Positions 1 through 12,369 are shown, counted from the stretch's first letter. The stretch: DNA of 64,000 nt from Hirsutella rhossiliensis (GCF_020360975.1 NW_025408677.1:930001-994000), one strand, 5' to 3'. The notes: generated from the sequence alone by a model not told the origin. A program made the numbers and translations.

Positions 1-62
1 CCCTTACTTCTAATTTCACCTTCGTGCATTTTTATGCACTTCTCGCATCTCTCTTCGCGAGA
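1..62 (+). repeat. 3' end of a Copia-X LTR
   Basis: These 62 bases are the reverse complement of the left ends of the Copia-X LTRs at 7654, 13463 and 14442, ending in the same CTTCGCGAGA terminus. This copy therefore points to the + strand and its body lies outside the window. It still contains CpA and TpG, so it is only lightly RIP-mutated. No TSD can be checked because the other end is missing. Confidence 0.85.
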
Positions 63-2585
63 ACTATAGTAAGGTTATCGTAATTAAGTTATATATATAG
101 TTTAATATTAATATATACTTTTAGTTTTTATTTAGTATTAGCTATAGATAAGATAGGAATAGTATAATACTTAGTTTATAATATTATAGGAACTACCTTA
201 TAAGAGTCGAAAGTAATAGTAGTAGGAGTCTAACTAGCGATATAGATATACCTAGATATACGTAGTACGCGTCTATAACTTAGCCTATAAGGAGGAAACC
301 GGTATAAGTACCTCTAAGCGTATATAGGCTAATAGTAAGAGATATAGCCCCCTACCTTATTATAGGATTATATACGTAAGAAGCTTAGTATAATTTATAG
401 GGCTAGAGGTATAAACTATATAGTATAATTTTTATATTTTATACTATAGTTAAGTAAGATACTATTAAAGTAGCCTACTAGTATTTAATACTAGATCGCC
501 TAAGTTACTAGATAGTTACCTTAATAAAGGGAAGGTAAAAGACTAATACTAGTCTAAAAATAATACCTCTCGCCTTAATAAAGGCATTAAGCTTAATAGC
601 GTAAGGAAAAAAGGTATAAATTAAGGGATCGATAACTTAAATAAGCTATAAATTATAAGTATATCGGGGAGGTAGTTAGATAAACTTAAATAGGAAGTAC
701 TTCGATAATATTAACGTATAATATAATAACCCCTTTCTAGGCTATAAAGAAAGGGTAGGTAAGGACGTTTAGTAAGAGTATATTTCTTATACTACTAAAT
801 AAAGCGGCGAATATTAGTTTAATACCTAAGAGGAAATAGGCCGTGAAAATTAACGCTTAAGCTCGCTTATATAAAGCTTCTTATAGCTTAACTTTAATTA
901 TCTAGTCTAGGTAAGGGGCTAGAAAGATTATAGTTATAGCGAATATAACGCTAGCCTTAGTAACCTCTTTTATACTAATCTCGTTATATATATCGAATTA
1001 CGGTAACCTTAAACGATAAAGTAAGCGGAATTTAAACTTAAAGTAATAAGAATATAAGTACTAGGCTTACCTAGAATAAGACGTGCTTTATATAATATTA
1101 AGTATAGTAGCGATATTAGTACTTAGAAGGTAAAGCTTAAATTAAGAGAGCTATAGGATATTATTTAGTTATTTTATAAACGGGTAGAAATACCTAGAGT
1201 AAGGTAGTAATAGGTGCTTTATATATAGTATAGTTATACTATTATTACGTTAAGAAGGGGCTATAGTTAATATAATAATTTATATATATAAGGCGGGTAA
1301 GCTTCCTTTATATTAAAACGGCCTTAGTTAAAGTAAAGTAAGTATAATAGTATATCTTTAACTAGTTAATATAGTTAGCCCTTAGTTATAAGGCTATCTA
1401 GTATCTTAGTATTAGTAGTAGTATATAAAACTAAGTCTATATACTTTAGCTTATATACGTTTAAGTTCGCTTTAACTAAGGAGGTCGGAACGCTATAGGC
1501 CTATATAAAGGGCGGCTTAGCTAGGTCTATAGCTAGATAAACGTAAATATAATAATATTATAAGCTCTCTATTAAAGATAAATAAAATAAGGAAGGCTAA
1601 AGATATAAGTAAGGGTACTATTACTTTATTTTATATTAAGGTTTATAAGATAATAGAGTAGCTATAAGAAGTATAACTTTTAACTATAATAATTTTATAA
1701 GGTAGGCTTTATACTAGCTTATAGATCTAAGAACCTAGCTTTTACTTAGTCGTCCTTAGTCTTAGCTTTATTAAAGTTATTAGTAATAGGTATTAAGGTA
1801 AGGTAGGAATATAGGATAGCTTACTAAGAAGAAAAAGATATTAATTACTTAGTAATTCCTCTTAGCTTATTTACTTCCTTAAGAATAATCTCTATCGCCC
1901 TTTTTAAAAGTATATTACTCTTATCGCTATCTAACTTATAAGCTAAATACTATCCTTAACCTTTAATAAAAACTGCGCTTACGCTATAACTTACTAATTT
2001 AATAAATTTTTAAAGTCTTCCTATTATATTCTATATATAGTTCTTTCTATCTTAGCGCTAATACTCTTAGAAATAAAGATACCTACTCTTATACTTAATT
2101 TAAAAGGCTCTTAAAAGTTTCTATCCTTACTAAGCCTTTAATAGTACTAGTAGTAAAGTAAAGATAATTTATCTTTAAGGTTATAGAAATTATTATAGAG
2201 TCTATTATCCTATATATATATCTTATAAATATTAGTAATAATTTAAAAGGGCTAGACTCTAAGTTAGTATAGCTAATTATAGGTATATTTCTTTTAATTA
2301 ACCTTATTATAGTAACTATACTTAATTAAGCCTTATATAATAATATATAATTCTATATTTTCGCTTTAAGTAGCTCGTTTAACTTATAGACTACTTAAAA
2401 TAGTAATAGCTATATCTATTTATACGCCGCTTAAGGCTTTATATACTAAGAATCTAGCTTTATAACTATTAATACTCTTTCTATATCTATATTATAAGGA
2501 AGAGCTAATATATTAATAAGAAGCTATTATAGGTCTTAAAGTCTTATTATAATACTATATTTATATCTATATTACTTATAGTATA
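63..2585. other. RIP-saturated unassigned sequence
   Basis: TA-rich sequence with almost no CA or TG dinucleotides and stop codons in all frames. I recognise no conserved motif, terminal repeat or RNA gene. It is probably transposon-derived because RIP needs repeated sequence, but no family can be named from the sequence alone. Confidence 0.6.
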
Positions 2586-2590
2586 CTATT

Positions 2591-2767
2591 TATAAAGGCT
2601 TTTGCCTTATATAGGCCTAGACTAAGGTCTAGGCTAAGTCTATATATAAGTAGCCTCCGCGCTTATATAAGCTTAGCCTATACTTCTCTTCCTTTTCCCC
2701 CTTATAAATTACTAACCTTCTTTTAATAGACTATACTTAAGCCTATACTTTTACTTACTTCGTAATA
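2591..2767 (+). repeat. 5' LTR of TR-GAG copy 1
   Basis: A 177-bp direct repeat of 4289-4465 and 63233-63409. It contains a hairpin at 2615-2634 (8-bp arms GCCTAGAC/GTCTAGGC, 4-nt loop) followed by a TATATATAAG stretch that could be a TATA box. Confidence 0.85.
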
Positions 2768-3024
2768 GTATTATCTACCCTTTATTTTACCCTCTTTATA
2801 TCCCTATATATAGAATAGCTATTTTTTTTAGCTGCCTTTAAAGCTAACGTTTAATTACCTAGTTTAGTTAAACCGCCCGCGCTAGTATATATATACGCGA
2901 AATATCTATACTCCTATAGTTATAAAATTAAAGCGAATATAATACTTAGTTCGCCTAGGCAATTAAGAGCCTCTTATAATAGTAGGGCTTTATACGACTA
3001 AGAGCGGTACTACTATACCTTAGT

Positions 3025-3660
3025 AAGTTCGACGGCTCCTCTATAAAGCTTAAGCTATAGCTACTTTATATAAAAGCGAAGCTCTATATTAATAGCGCCG
3101 TAATAAGGGATATCCGCGCTTAATTTAACTATCTTTATATAAGCCTATCCTTATGCCTATAAAGGTATCTCTTACCGTTTACGTATACTAGTATAAATAG
3201 ACTAGCCCACCTCCTTATAAAGCTCTATACTAATTATAGTAAACCTAATATAGCTAAGTCGGTAGGCTAGGAGCTTATAATGCTCTATTAAAAGTAAAGT
3301 AAAGCTATTCTAGCCTACCTTATATAGTTTAAAGAGGTACTTTATTAAGTAAACGTATATAGCTAGCCTAACGCGGTAAAGTATAATTACCTTATTATAA
3401 GCTTAAATATAAATTAGCGTACCTATTTAAGTAAAAGGTCTATACTACTAGATATATATACCGATCTCGTTTACCTTCTTCGCGAGCTTAGTAGTAATAA
3501 GTTTCTTTTTTTATCTTCTTCTATAATATAAAAAGAGGATAATACTAGTAATATTATAGATATCTCTATCTCTACCTTAAGGACCGAGGATAGAAAGAGG
3601 TAGTAATATAAGGGTCGCTATATAGGCTATAGTAGTAAATCCTATTAGTTTTTAAAGTAC
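3025..3660 (+). pseudogene. gag: RIP-degraded gypsy gag
   Basis: One continuous + strand frame without frameshift runs from a KFDGS-like start of the capsid region (3025) to a zinc knuckle (3619-3660). The codons at 3619, 3628 and 3658 are TAT/TAC and the one at 3643 is TAT. These positions have C-x2-C-x4-H-x4-C spacing, and each is a one-step RIP product of Cys (TGY) or His (CAY). The middle part (about 3232-3500) resembles the fungal gypsy capsid, with blocks such as AILAYL, FKEVLY, SWPNAVKYN and ERS-like residues once RIP is allowed for. Stops are TAA/TAG. The family is supported by motif order; a similarity search was not possible. The true start codon is not identifiable. Confidence 0.7.
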
Positions 3661-4288
3661 CTACGCTAAGAGGCGTAGGTAAACGTACTTTAAGTAGTAG
3701 AGGGGCGTATATACTAAGACGGAAAGGAGGTTAGGTTCGATAATAGCGACTCTAGCAACGAGTAATCTTAGTAACGCCTCTATAGGCTTCGTCGGCGTTC
3801 CCTTATATATAGTAGTAGCTGCTATATAAATAGGATATATACCTATAGCGACTAAAAGGGCGGCTAAGATATAAGAAGGCCGCTAATATAATATAACTAT
3901 AGCGAAAGGGAGTGCTTATATAGCCCTATATAAGAGGGAGCGGAGCCTTATATATTAAAGTACCGTCCCTAATATTATAGTACTAAGAGCTACTACCGTA
4001 CGCTAATATAAGGGGGGCGGGATACTATAAGCTTACTAAAGCTAGCTATACGCTATTCTATATACCTTTACTCCTTAGCTATAAGTTCTAAAGCCTAACT
4101 CTTAAGGCGCGGCCCTTACTAATAATATAGTCTATCTAAGAAGCTCGCTTAGGAAGGTATTATATATTATTTACTAACGTTTTTTCTATAACTAGGCGTA
4201 TATAGTCTATATAAGGGTTCTATCCCCTTAGGCGCGGTATTAAGTATTATTTAAAGGGCGCCTCTTTAAAAGCTAGGTAGGGGTATAA

Positions 4289-4465
4289 TATAAGGGCTTT
4301 TGCCCTATATAGGCCTAGACTAAGGTCTAGGCTAAGTCTATATATAAGCGGCCTCCGCGCCTATATAGGCTAAGCTTATACTTTTCTTCCTTTTCCCATT
4401 TATAGATTACTAACCTTCTTTTAACGGACTATACCTAAGCCTATACCTCTACTTACTCCGTAATA
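4289..4465 (+). repeat. 3' LTR of TR-GAG copy 1
   Basis: 177-bp partner of the LTR at 2591, followed directly by the TSD CTATT. The two LTRs differ mainly by C/T and G/A changes, as RIP produces. Confidence 0.85.
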
Positions 4466-4470
4466 CTATT

Positions 4471-5966
4471 ATATATAAGGTATAAGCTTAGTTTAAGACC
4501 GATTATATATAATATATAGCTATAGTAGAGAAATACTATAATATAAAGGGGAAGGGAAGGGTAAGTAATAAAGCTAGACTCTAGCCTTTTAATCGTCTAT
4601 AGTACCTTTATAGTATTATATTTATATATAAGTAAGGCTAAATAATAGGTACCTAATAGTAATTATAATCTAAATATTATAAGGAAGAAAAACTTAGAAA
4701 GGTTAAAGAGACTATTATAACTAGTATAAATAAGTTACTAGATCTATAACTTATAGAAATATAAATTAAAAACGGAAATAGCTTTATTATATCTATATAT
4801 ATATCTTAGATAACCTTATATATTATATATTTAACTTTCTAGCTAGTAATCTCTATACTTATATTAAGAAGGTAAGCTAAATTTTACTAAGAAGCTATTT
4901 TATAACTTATAATCTTACTACTTTACCTAGCCGCTAGTATATAGTATGCGTTTAATCTAAGAAAGCCGCGCTAATATAAGTAGGGTTTACTTAAGGAAAA
5001 AACTAAACTTAAGTAATATATAATATATATATAAAAGAGATATAAAAGATCTATTAGTAGGGCTACTTTAGTAAGAAAATTAATATAATATTTATATAAA
5101 TTATATATAGTATATATATAAAAGATATATAAAAGAACTATAGATAGGTCTACCTTAGTAAAAGCTTAGCTAATATTAAGCTTAAGCTAGCTTCTTATTT
5201 ACTTCCTTACCTCCGCTAACCTATTTTAGGTTATTTTAATTTTTATATATATTTTATATTCTTTTTATATTATTCTATACTATCTATCTTAATATATATA
5301 TAGTATCCCTTAACTAAGTACTTTACTAACTCTATGATTTCTATTATAGAATTAACTATAATAAGTTAAAATAGTATTATAAACGTTACGTTAAAGAAAT
5401 CTTATAGCTACTTAAACTATTAGTATTAATCCTATTAGCTACTTATAATAATCTCTATTAACGGTTTTTTAGCAGCGCTCTTAATAATATAGACCGTTTA
5501 GTATACTATTAATATATACTATAGTTTATACTACTTAGTTAGTATACTATTAATATAATATAACTATTTAGTAATATACTATTTATTTAATAAAGCCTTT
5601 CCTTTTAAACTATTAGTTTAGTATAGCTCTTATTAAACTACCCTATAGTTTAGTATAAGCGCCGCGTACTATTAATATCGCTATTAGTATAATAAGTATA
5701 ATAAGTATAATAAAGCTAAACTTAAACGTTTAACTATAAATATAATTCTTAGCCTACTTATAATAAGTTAATCGCTAATTAAAATAGTAAGATATATTCT
5801 TACTTAATTTTATAAACTATCTAACTCTTATAAGATATCTAAGTATTACTAAGGTAAAACGAGCCTTTATATAGCTTTTATCTTATATTTATAAGGTAAT
5901 ATTTAGTTATACTTCTTATACTTTATTAAGTAGAACTTAATATTAAAGTATTTCCTTAGTTTACCT
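4471..5966. other. RIP-saturated sequence, possible left end of the hAT element
   Basis: No gene is visible. From about 5490 to 5690 the motif GTTTAGT and the palindromic TAGTATACTA recur several times. Similar motifs recur at 36690-36860, downstream of the hAT transposase relic. They could be subterminal repeats of one hAT element, but I could not define terminal inverted repeats or an 8-bp TSD. Confidence 0.4.
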
Positions 5967-5971
5967 TTACC

Positions 5972-6441
5972 TATAACGACCGGTATTATTCTTAAGGGAT
6001 AAACCTATCGAGGGGTTTATATTAGTAGATATAATAGGGCGTAGTCTAATTAATAATAAGTATATTATATTAATAATAAGTTAAAGGTTATAAACTATAG
6101 ACTATAACTAGGTAATTAAAATTAAAGATAGAATCGTAATAAAGATCTATATTAAAAGCAAGAGAGCTATCTATCTAAAGGAGTAAAAGTAGGTAGCTAT
6201 ATATACTTATAAAGACTATTCTTAGATTACGGTCCTAGCTATAATCCCCTTTATAGCTTACTATAGCTTACTTATAAGCTATGCTCCTAAGTAGTAATCT
6301 ATCTATATAAGGCTTACTTAGCTTATATATATTCTAGGTAAGCTAAGCTTAAGTAACTTCTCGTCCTAACTATTATTTTAAGCCGCCTTATTATATAAAC
6401 GTAGCTAGCTCTCCTATAGCCTACTAACTATAGTTATAATA
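5972..6441 (-). repeat. 3' LTR of Gypsy-1
   Basis: 470-bp direct repeat of 20106-20574. The minus-strand LTR start is TATTATA (TG to TA by RIP), preceded by the polypurine tract. Confidence 0.88.
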
Positions 6442-6673
6442 TAATATCTCCCCTCCTTTTAGTCTTATCCCTAAGACCTACTACTACCTTAGCCGCCGTA
6501 TATAAATATACCCTTATCGCGCGTATATATATTCCTTATTTTATCCTTTCTATCCCTTAGGATATACTACTAATAGTATATTTAGTTACGTATTAAAGGA
6601 TTATTCTTATAAGACCCTTAAGCGTATTCGTTTAGCTAAGTCTATTAATCGTCTTAGTTTCGACGTTATACTA

Positions 6674-7249
6674 TATTCTTTTTATTTATCGCGCGGCTTC
6701 CGCTATAAAATACTAGAGAAATCTTCTAAGTATATTAAATATATATAGCGGGGTCGTTCCTATAACGCGTTAAGCATAGCGATTAGCTCTTATAGGTAGC
6801 TTCGTTATCTTACTTATTATTTATAGCTAATATATTTCCTAGTATCCTAAATAAATCTAGAGTCCGATCGATTAAATAAAGAAGAAGAAATTACTAAGGA
6901 GCGAATATTAAAAGCTTAAGCTAACCTAAATAAAGCCTTAGTTCGTTTAGCGCGGCTTCGCTATTAAAAGCGCTAGCTAAAAATAAAGGGTACTAAGATA
7001 GTCTATTAGGGCCTTCGTTCCTTAGATAACCTTAATAAGGCTAAGCACTAAGAATCTAAAGCGGTGGTCGATATTTAGTCTATAAGTAGATTTAATATAA
7101 TTAATTAGAATACTATTAGTTCGTTAAGCGATTTTATAATACCTAGGGTAGATTTTACTAGTAGAACTATTAAAGTAAAGAACTATAGTAGGTTAAGTAC
7201 TTAAGTAGTTCCTAGGTATTTTCTTTTAGTCCGTATCCCTTTTACTTAA
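6674..7249 (+). pseudogene. Antisense accessory ORF of Gypsy-1 (paired Cys motifs plus coiled coil)
   Basis: Runs opposite to gag-pol in the space between pol and the 3' LTR. A single + strand frame holds for 192 codons with no frameshift. It has 12 internal stops, all TAA/TAG, which RIP makes from Gln or Trp codons. Tyr codons at 6674, 6683, 6704, 6731, 6740 and 6761 fit former Cys codons. The last three have the spacing C-x2-C-x3-G-R-x-C. A Lys/Arg/Leu-rich helical part follows (LVRLARLRY, then GLRSLD at about 7010-7027), then an acidic, Ser/Thr-rich tail. From memory this resembles short fungal hypothetical proteins with paired Cys motifs and a coiled coil; their function is unknown to me. 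The 3' end overlaps the chromodomain end of pol tail to tail; the original stop may be at 7202 or 7247. Confidence 0.55.
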
Positions 7250-7648
7250 TAAGGTATTCTTATTACTAACCTTATTTTCTTATATCTAGTATTTATTCTA
7301 CTTTATATTCTTAATCGTCGTCGACTTTAATATTTTCTTATAGTTTAGCGTTTCGTAGTACTAGTTATAACAATAAGATATAAAATATTAGGTATATCTA
7401 TATTATCGTTAGTAGTAAAAGTTCGTAGTTAACTTTTAAAATAGTTTTCTTAACTTTAAACGGTCTAAGTTTCTTAAAATCTAATTTATTACTTAGTCGT
7501 TTTATTTTAATATTTTATTATATAAGGTAGACTATATCTCCCTCTTAAAAGATTAGTCCTTATAATCTTTTCCGATTATAGTAAGTAGATATTTATTCTT
7601 TAATAAATTAAAGTTCTTATTATATTTCTTTATATAATTTTTATAGCT
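7150..7648 (-). pseudogene. pol: Gypsy-1 integrase C-terminus and chromodomain
   Basis: On the minus strand, residues fitting a GPF-K module, then HI-FHISLL, then a chromodomain core (YLIK-KGYG followed by ENT-EL) can be read. TAG replaces the tryptophans expected in KWKGY and TWE, which is what RIP does to TGG. A chromodomain C-terminal to integrase defines chromoviruses and is thought to guide insertion into heterochromatin. The frame is separated from the rest of integrase by the Copia-X insertion at 7654. Confidence 0.65.
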
Positions 7649-7653
7649 AATCT

Positions 7654-8129
7654 TCTCGCGAAGAGAGATACGAGAAGTACATAAAAATGCACGAAGGCGA
7701 AATTGGAAGTAAGGGGTCGGATAGGTAGGGCAGAGAGATTTGATTCTTGCGGGAGCAGCAATTGCGGCAGGGGAGTGATTGTTGTATTGCCTTGATTCTC
7801 CTTCTTTCCTCTATCCAACGCCCTTCTTTATACCCGTCTAGTATCTCAATTAACAAAGAAGATCCTGCTTAAAGAAGCTACTAATGTCCTCTCGACTACC
7901 GAGCTTTTTGCCGGTTTTTCCCCTTATTTCTAGCCGTTGCCGGCACATCCGTCTTATCTCTCGCCACCTCTATAGGAAGCCATCGCCACTTCTGCTTCCC
8001 CTCTTGCCCCCACCCTCCTCTCTACACCTCCTTTTAGCTCCTTCCTTAAAACCTGTTTTTCAGCTTCCTAGGTCCCTCGTGCCAAGGGATATCTCCGAGA
8101 ACTGCGAAATCAGGCCACGCTTCGCGACA
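7654..8129 (-). repeat. 3' LTR of Copia-X (minus copy)
   Basis: 476 bp. It starts TGTCGCGAAG and ends CTTCGCGAGA on the element strand, giving near-perfect short inverted ends. It has fewer RIP changes than its partner at 13463. Confidence 0.9.
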
Positions 8130-8399
8130 CACCCCCTTAGCTATAGCCTGCCCCTTAAGGGCATAGCTAATACGGCTTCGGGCTAGTAAGCGTATAGAGG
8201 AGGTTCTTAGCTCTGCACTTCTCCCTTTACTCGAGGCAGGGGCCCTTTAGGTCCCTGGGCTCTTTAGACCTACTTAAGGAAAAGGGCCTAAAGAGGGAAA
8301 GTCCTATAAGAAAGGGGGCCTTCTTAGAAGGAAAAACCCAATCAAAATAGGGGGCCCTCTAAAGGGAAAATCTCTTCCTTTTCTTCGGCTGCAGACGTT

Positions 8400-11300
8400 A
8401 CCTTCTCGTACGGGCTATTAGCTCCTCTCGTAGACTCTTAAGGCGGGCCTCTAAGGACAGCTTCTCTCGAACGTCTTCTAGCCCTATTTGCTGTAAAAAG
8501 ACAGCCAGCTTCTACTTTGGCAGGGGCTTCGTAAGACCGTCGGCTTTTATTGATGCCGTTAGAACCCAACGGACGGAAATTAGTCCCCTTTAGACCTCTT
8601 AGCGTAACTAATGCTGGTAGATATCGATATGCCGTAGCCGGGTCGATAGCTTGCTATTTTCCTCCGTAAGAATTCGTATTGTCTGCGTGTTATCGCATTC
8701 TATAGCTAACGGGGACGGAATTTGCAGTCGTAACGATATTAGTAGCCGGCTAAGGAAAATCGCTTCTTTTAACGCTTCTAAAAGAGCTAGTAGCTCTGCC
8801 TCCGTGCTTAATATAGTGACGGTAGCTTGCTTCGAAGCTCTCTAAGCAATAGTTCCTCTAAAAAGGGATATAATATACCCCTATGAGCTCTTTCTATTTA
8901 ATAAATTGTCCGTAAAGGACGAATCGCTCGAATAGAGGAAGATTTCGGTAGCTGATTTCCTTCCCTGCCCTCCTAGGCGTAGACCATATAATCTCGTTAA
9001 ATAGAGATAAAGGATAGCTCTATCTGCTGCTTCTTAATGCCTAGGGCTAGGATTCTAGTTATGCCTAGCTAGCCGGGAGACCGTAAAAGAGATATCCGGT
9101 CTAGTAGAAATAGCTAAAAAAAGCAGGGAGCCTACCTTTTATTAGTATTAGTGTTTCTCTTGCTCCCTAGCTTAAAAGGACAGATCAGGCAAAAGCTCTT
9201 CGTCTAATATAGGCGTAGAGGGAAGCTTCTTATCGAGGGAATTAGGGAGGAATTTATAAGCGACCTTATTAATATAGGCGTCCTAGGTAAGCTAGATAGT
9301 CCGTTAGGACCTATTCCTAAGGATTCGTATCCCTAGGAACCACTTTAGCTCCCCTAGCCTAGTTATCTTATACCTTTATTATAGGCCTTTTATAGCCTCC
9401 CTAGCAGTTGCTTCTTCCTCTTTTAGGTAGGCCTAGATAATGTCGTCGACGTAGAAGAAGACCGTGATTTTACCCTTCTATATTATACACGGTTCCTAAG
9501 GGACTTTCTTAAAGCCTAGGGCTTCGAGGGAACCTATTAAATGCTATTGCTATAGAAGGGGTGATCTTCTTAGTCCGTATAGAGCTTTCCTAAGCCGTAG
9601 AACCTTTCCTTGCTATTAGAAGCCTAGTAGAAGGCGCATATAGACAACTTCTTCTTCTTCCTCGAGTAGACAGTTAACAAAGGCGTTGACTGCATCTATC
9701 TGTTCGAGCTCGAGGTCGAATTCTGCTGCTATAGCTATAAGGGTCCGAAAAGACATCCCTGCTAGGGTAGTTGCCCTAGTAGGAAGATCCCCTTTTTCCT
9801 ATTAATTCCTATAGACAACTAGCCGGGCTTTGCACTTTTAAAGGAAGCCGTGTTTATTAGTCTTATAGATAAAGACCTACTTATAGCTAAGGACCTGTTT
9901 TCCTCTTGCCTTTTCCTTAAGGACCTCTTCGAAAGACCCTATCTCTTCGTGTTAGGCTAGGTGGTCTTTCTAGGCCTAGAAAAACTGGTCTCTAAAGGGG
10001 TGTCTTTCTAGCTGCTTCTGGTTTGCTGGTGGGTCCGGGAGGTCTCTTTTATGTACCTTCCTTGCTGATACTGGCTTGAAAAGCCGGCCTGCTATAAACG
10101 CTCCGTAGGAACCGTCTTCTATTAGCGTTAGGTAGAAGTCGGAAAAACGATCGAAATAGGGGAGAAACTAGTCTTCTTTCGTATCGGGCCCTATACCTTC
10201 CTTTGCTTCTCGAAGCAGGGATAAAAAGGCAGCCGGGTAATCCTTCGAGAGAGGTGCCTTTCCCACCCCCTTAGGGTTCGAGACGGGAAGACTAACTGAA
10301 AAAGCTGCTTCTAGATCTTCTTCTTATTCTATAAGAGGAGGCGTAGGGAGGTAGGCGTATTCTAGCTCTACCGCTTTTCTATAGTCTCCTTCTTCGTCTA
10401 GATCATCTAATCTAGCAGCTTCCTCTTCTTCGAAGTCGGCGTTATCCTCGACTGCTTCGACGTCGGTTTCTTCTTCCGTTTCCTCGTCTAGGACCTCTTC
10501 TTAAGACTATTAGGAAGGGGGGATTTAAATCTTCTAAATTAGCTAACGTTGAGAGAGTAAGAGGGGCTGTTGATCCCTCTTTCCGTCGAAGAAGCTAGAT
10601 TCGTCGAAAATCACATCCCTAGTCGAAATAACCTTCCGTAAAAGAGGAATCTAGATCCGGAAGATATTCGTAGAATTATAACCAACGAGGTAACTAATAA
10701 AGGCTCTAGGATTAAGCTTTCTTTTCTTCTTCCTTTTTAGCTATGCATCGGCAGTCATAGCGTATGCCTTATAGCCATAGGCACGAAGGTGGGCTAGCGA
10801 GGCCCTCTTCTTCGTAAAGAGCTTAAGGGGGGATTTCTAGTCTGTTCCTTAGGTCCTTAGGGTCCGGTTCCGAAGGTAATAGGCGGTCTCAACGACTTCC
10901 CTCTAAAGGTCGTAGGGAAGCCTAGCAGCAAGTCTTATCGTACGGGCCCTTTCTGTTATAGCACCCCCTGATCTTTCTGCCCCTCCGTTCTAGGCCTAGG
11001 TATTCGGTGCTAACGGTAGGGGTAAAATGCCCCTTTTTCGAAGCTAATTTAAGATATCCTTCGTAAATAGCTCTCCGTTAGACCGTATCTTCTTTACCTC
11101 GTAGCTAAAGTAGGATTTTATCTAGTTAACGAAGTCCCTAAGGGCAGACTAGTTATACTTACTTAGGTAGGTCCGTAAGAAATAGGGGAAAACCATCCCT
11201 AAAAAAGCGTCTATGAAAAACATTACCCTAACGAAGCTTTCCTAATCCCTAGAGACGTCGGTCTAGTCGACCTAAATTTCCTTACACGGCTAGTCCGGCC

Positions 11301-12350
11301 GTAAAGGCGTTCGTCTAGAAATTCGTCTCCTGGTCTTTCCTTGGCCGTAGTGTTCGCATTCGACGGTCTTTAGGCCCCTTATTCGTACGCCCTGTTATTG
11401 TCCTAGCTTATGTAAAGCTAAGGGGCCCGGGTGACTAAGTCGTGCGTGCTAAAGAATGCCGTCTCCTTAGGCTGCCGGAAGAGGGTCCTTTGTAGTAGAC
11501 CTATTCCTCTTAGTAGGGAAAGCTGACTTCTCGAGTGGTTCCTTCCTAAGGATAGGTCGGAATTCGAGAATAAATTAACCGAATTTTTCCTCGATGAGCC
11601 TAATAGTCTGATTCTTCTAGACTAGCCTCGTAGGCTTAGACGTCGTATCCTAGAAGATTCCTTCCTCTCGAAGAAGGCAGAAGGAAATCAGGCTCGTTGA
11701 AAATCGAGGGCAAAAAGCTACCCTTTTCCGTCGAAGAATTCGTAAAGACCCGTTAGGTAATTTTATCGTGAAATTTACCCTTCCGTATCCCTCTATCTAT
11801 ATAGTCGATTCCCCGGCAATAAGATATTCCCTTCGTGCCTTCTTAAAGGACCGGAAACGTAAGAGTGTATTGCAGATGTCGAGGGAAGCACTAGAGTCAA
11901 GGATAGCTGATTTTTATAGGGGATAATTAAAGGGCGCTAATAGTTGGTTTTGCTAATCCGTAGGGAAGACGAATGCCGGATTTACTATACTAACGATTTT
12001 TCCTCGAATTTGCGGCTCGAATAGGGGCAGCGGTATTAGTTGCTATTTCTTAGCAACCCGAATCTCGTCTATCTTCTTCTACAACGAGGGGTCCTCCTTA
12101 AGAGACTGTTATACTGTTTCTTATAGCCTCTTTAAAGGGTTAACTCCTTTAGGTCGGTTTTCCTCGAAGACCTGCTAGTAGTCTTCTAGCTAATAGGGCT
12201 TTTTGCATGCTTAGTAGGTAGGTCGATTCCTCCTCGTACGTTGTCTCTTCGAGGAATCCTCGTCCCTTTCCGGAAGGTCTGCTTAAAAACCCCCCCTTTT
12301 TACCCCTTGTTACTGATTTTAACGAAGAGGTTCGATTTCGACTAGTTCCC
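8400..12350 (-). pseudogene. pol: Copia-X pol (protease-integrase-RT-RNase H), RIP-interrupted
   Basis: On the minus strand the integrase end of core carries the NGGAER block (10972-10989), preceded by two TAG codons where related elements have Gln. The RT active site FFYVDDII is at about 9436-9459 and is followed at once by TAG. RNase H sequence continues to about 8.5 kb. An acidic linker rich in Glu/Asp/Ser lies near 10.3-10.5 kb between integrase and RT. No frame stays open for long. The order integrase before RT is diagnostic of copia. Confidence 0.8.
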
Positions 12351-12369
12351 TGATTTTTCGACTAACGGA

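Larger units (their letters stand above)
2591..4465 (+). mobile_element. Gag-only LTR retrotransposon (TR-GAG type), copy 1
   Basis: A complete 1,875-bp element with two 177-bp LTRs (2591-2767 and 4289-4465) and a matching 5-bp TSD, CTATT, at 2586-2590 and 4466-4470. LTR ends read TA...TA, as expected of TG...CA after RIP. The interior holds a gag relic with a CCHC zinc knuckle, but there is no room for protease, reverse transcriptase or integrase. It would have depended on another gypsy element for pol. A second copy begins at 63233, so the short form is a family and not a chance deletion. A purine-rich tract just before the 3' LTR fits a polypurine tract. Confidence 0.85.

Noticed and set aside
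7884..8186. 100-codon + strand frame, also present at 13693-13986
   Set aside because: It lies within the Copia-X LTR, antisense to the element, and is a by-product of a pyrimidine-rich stretch. The solo LTR copy at 14442 does not keep it.
8651..8845. 64-codon + strand frame
   Set aside because: Opposite-strand shadow of the Copia-X RNase H region.
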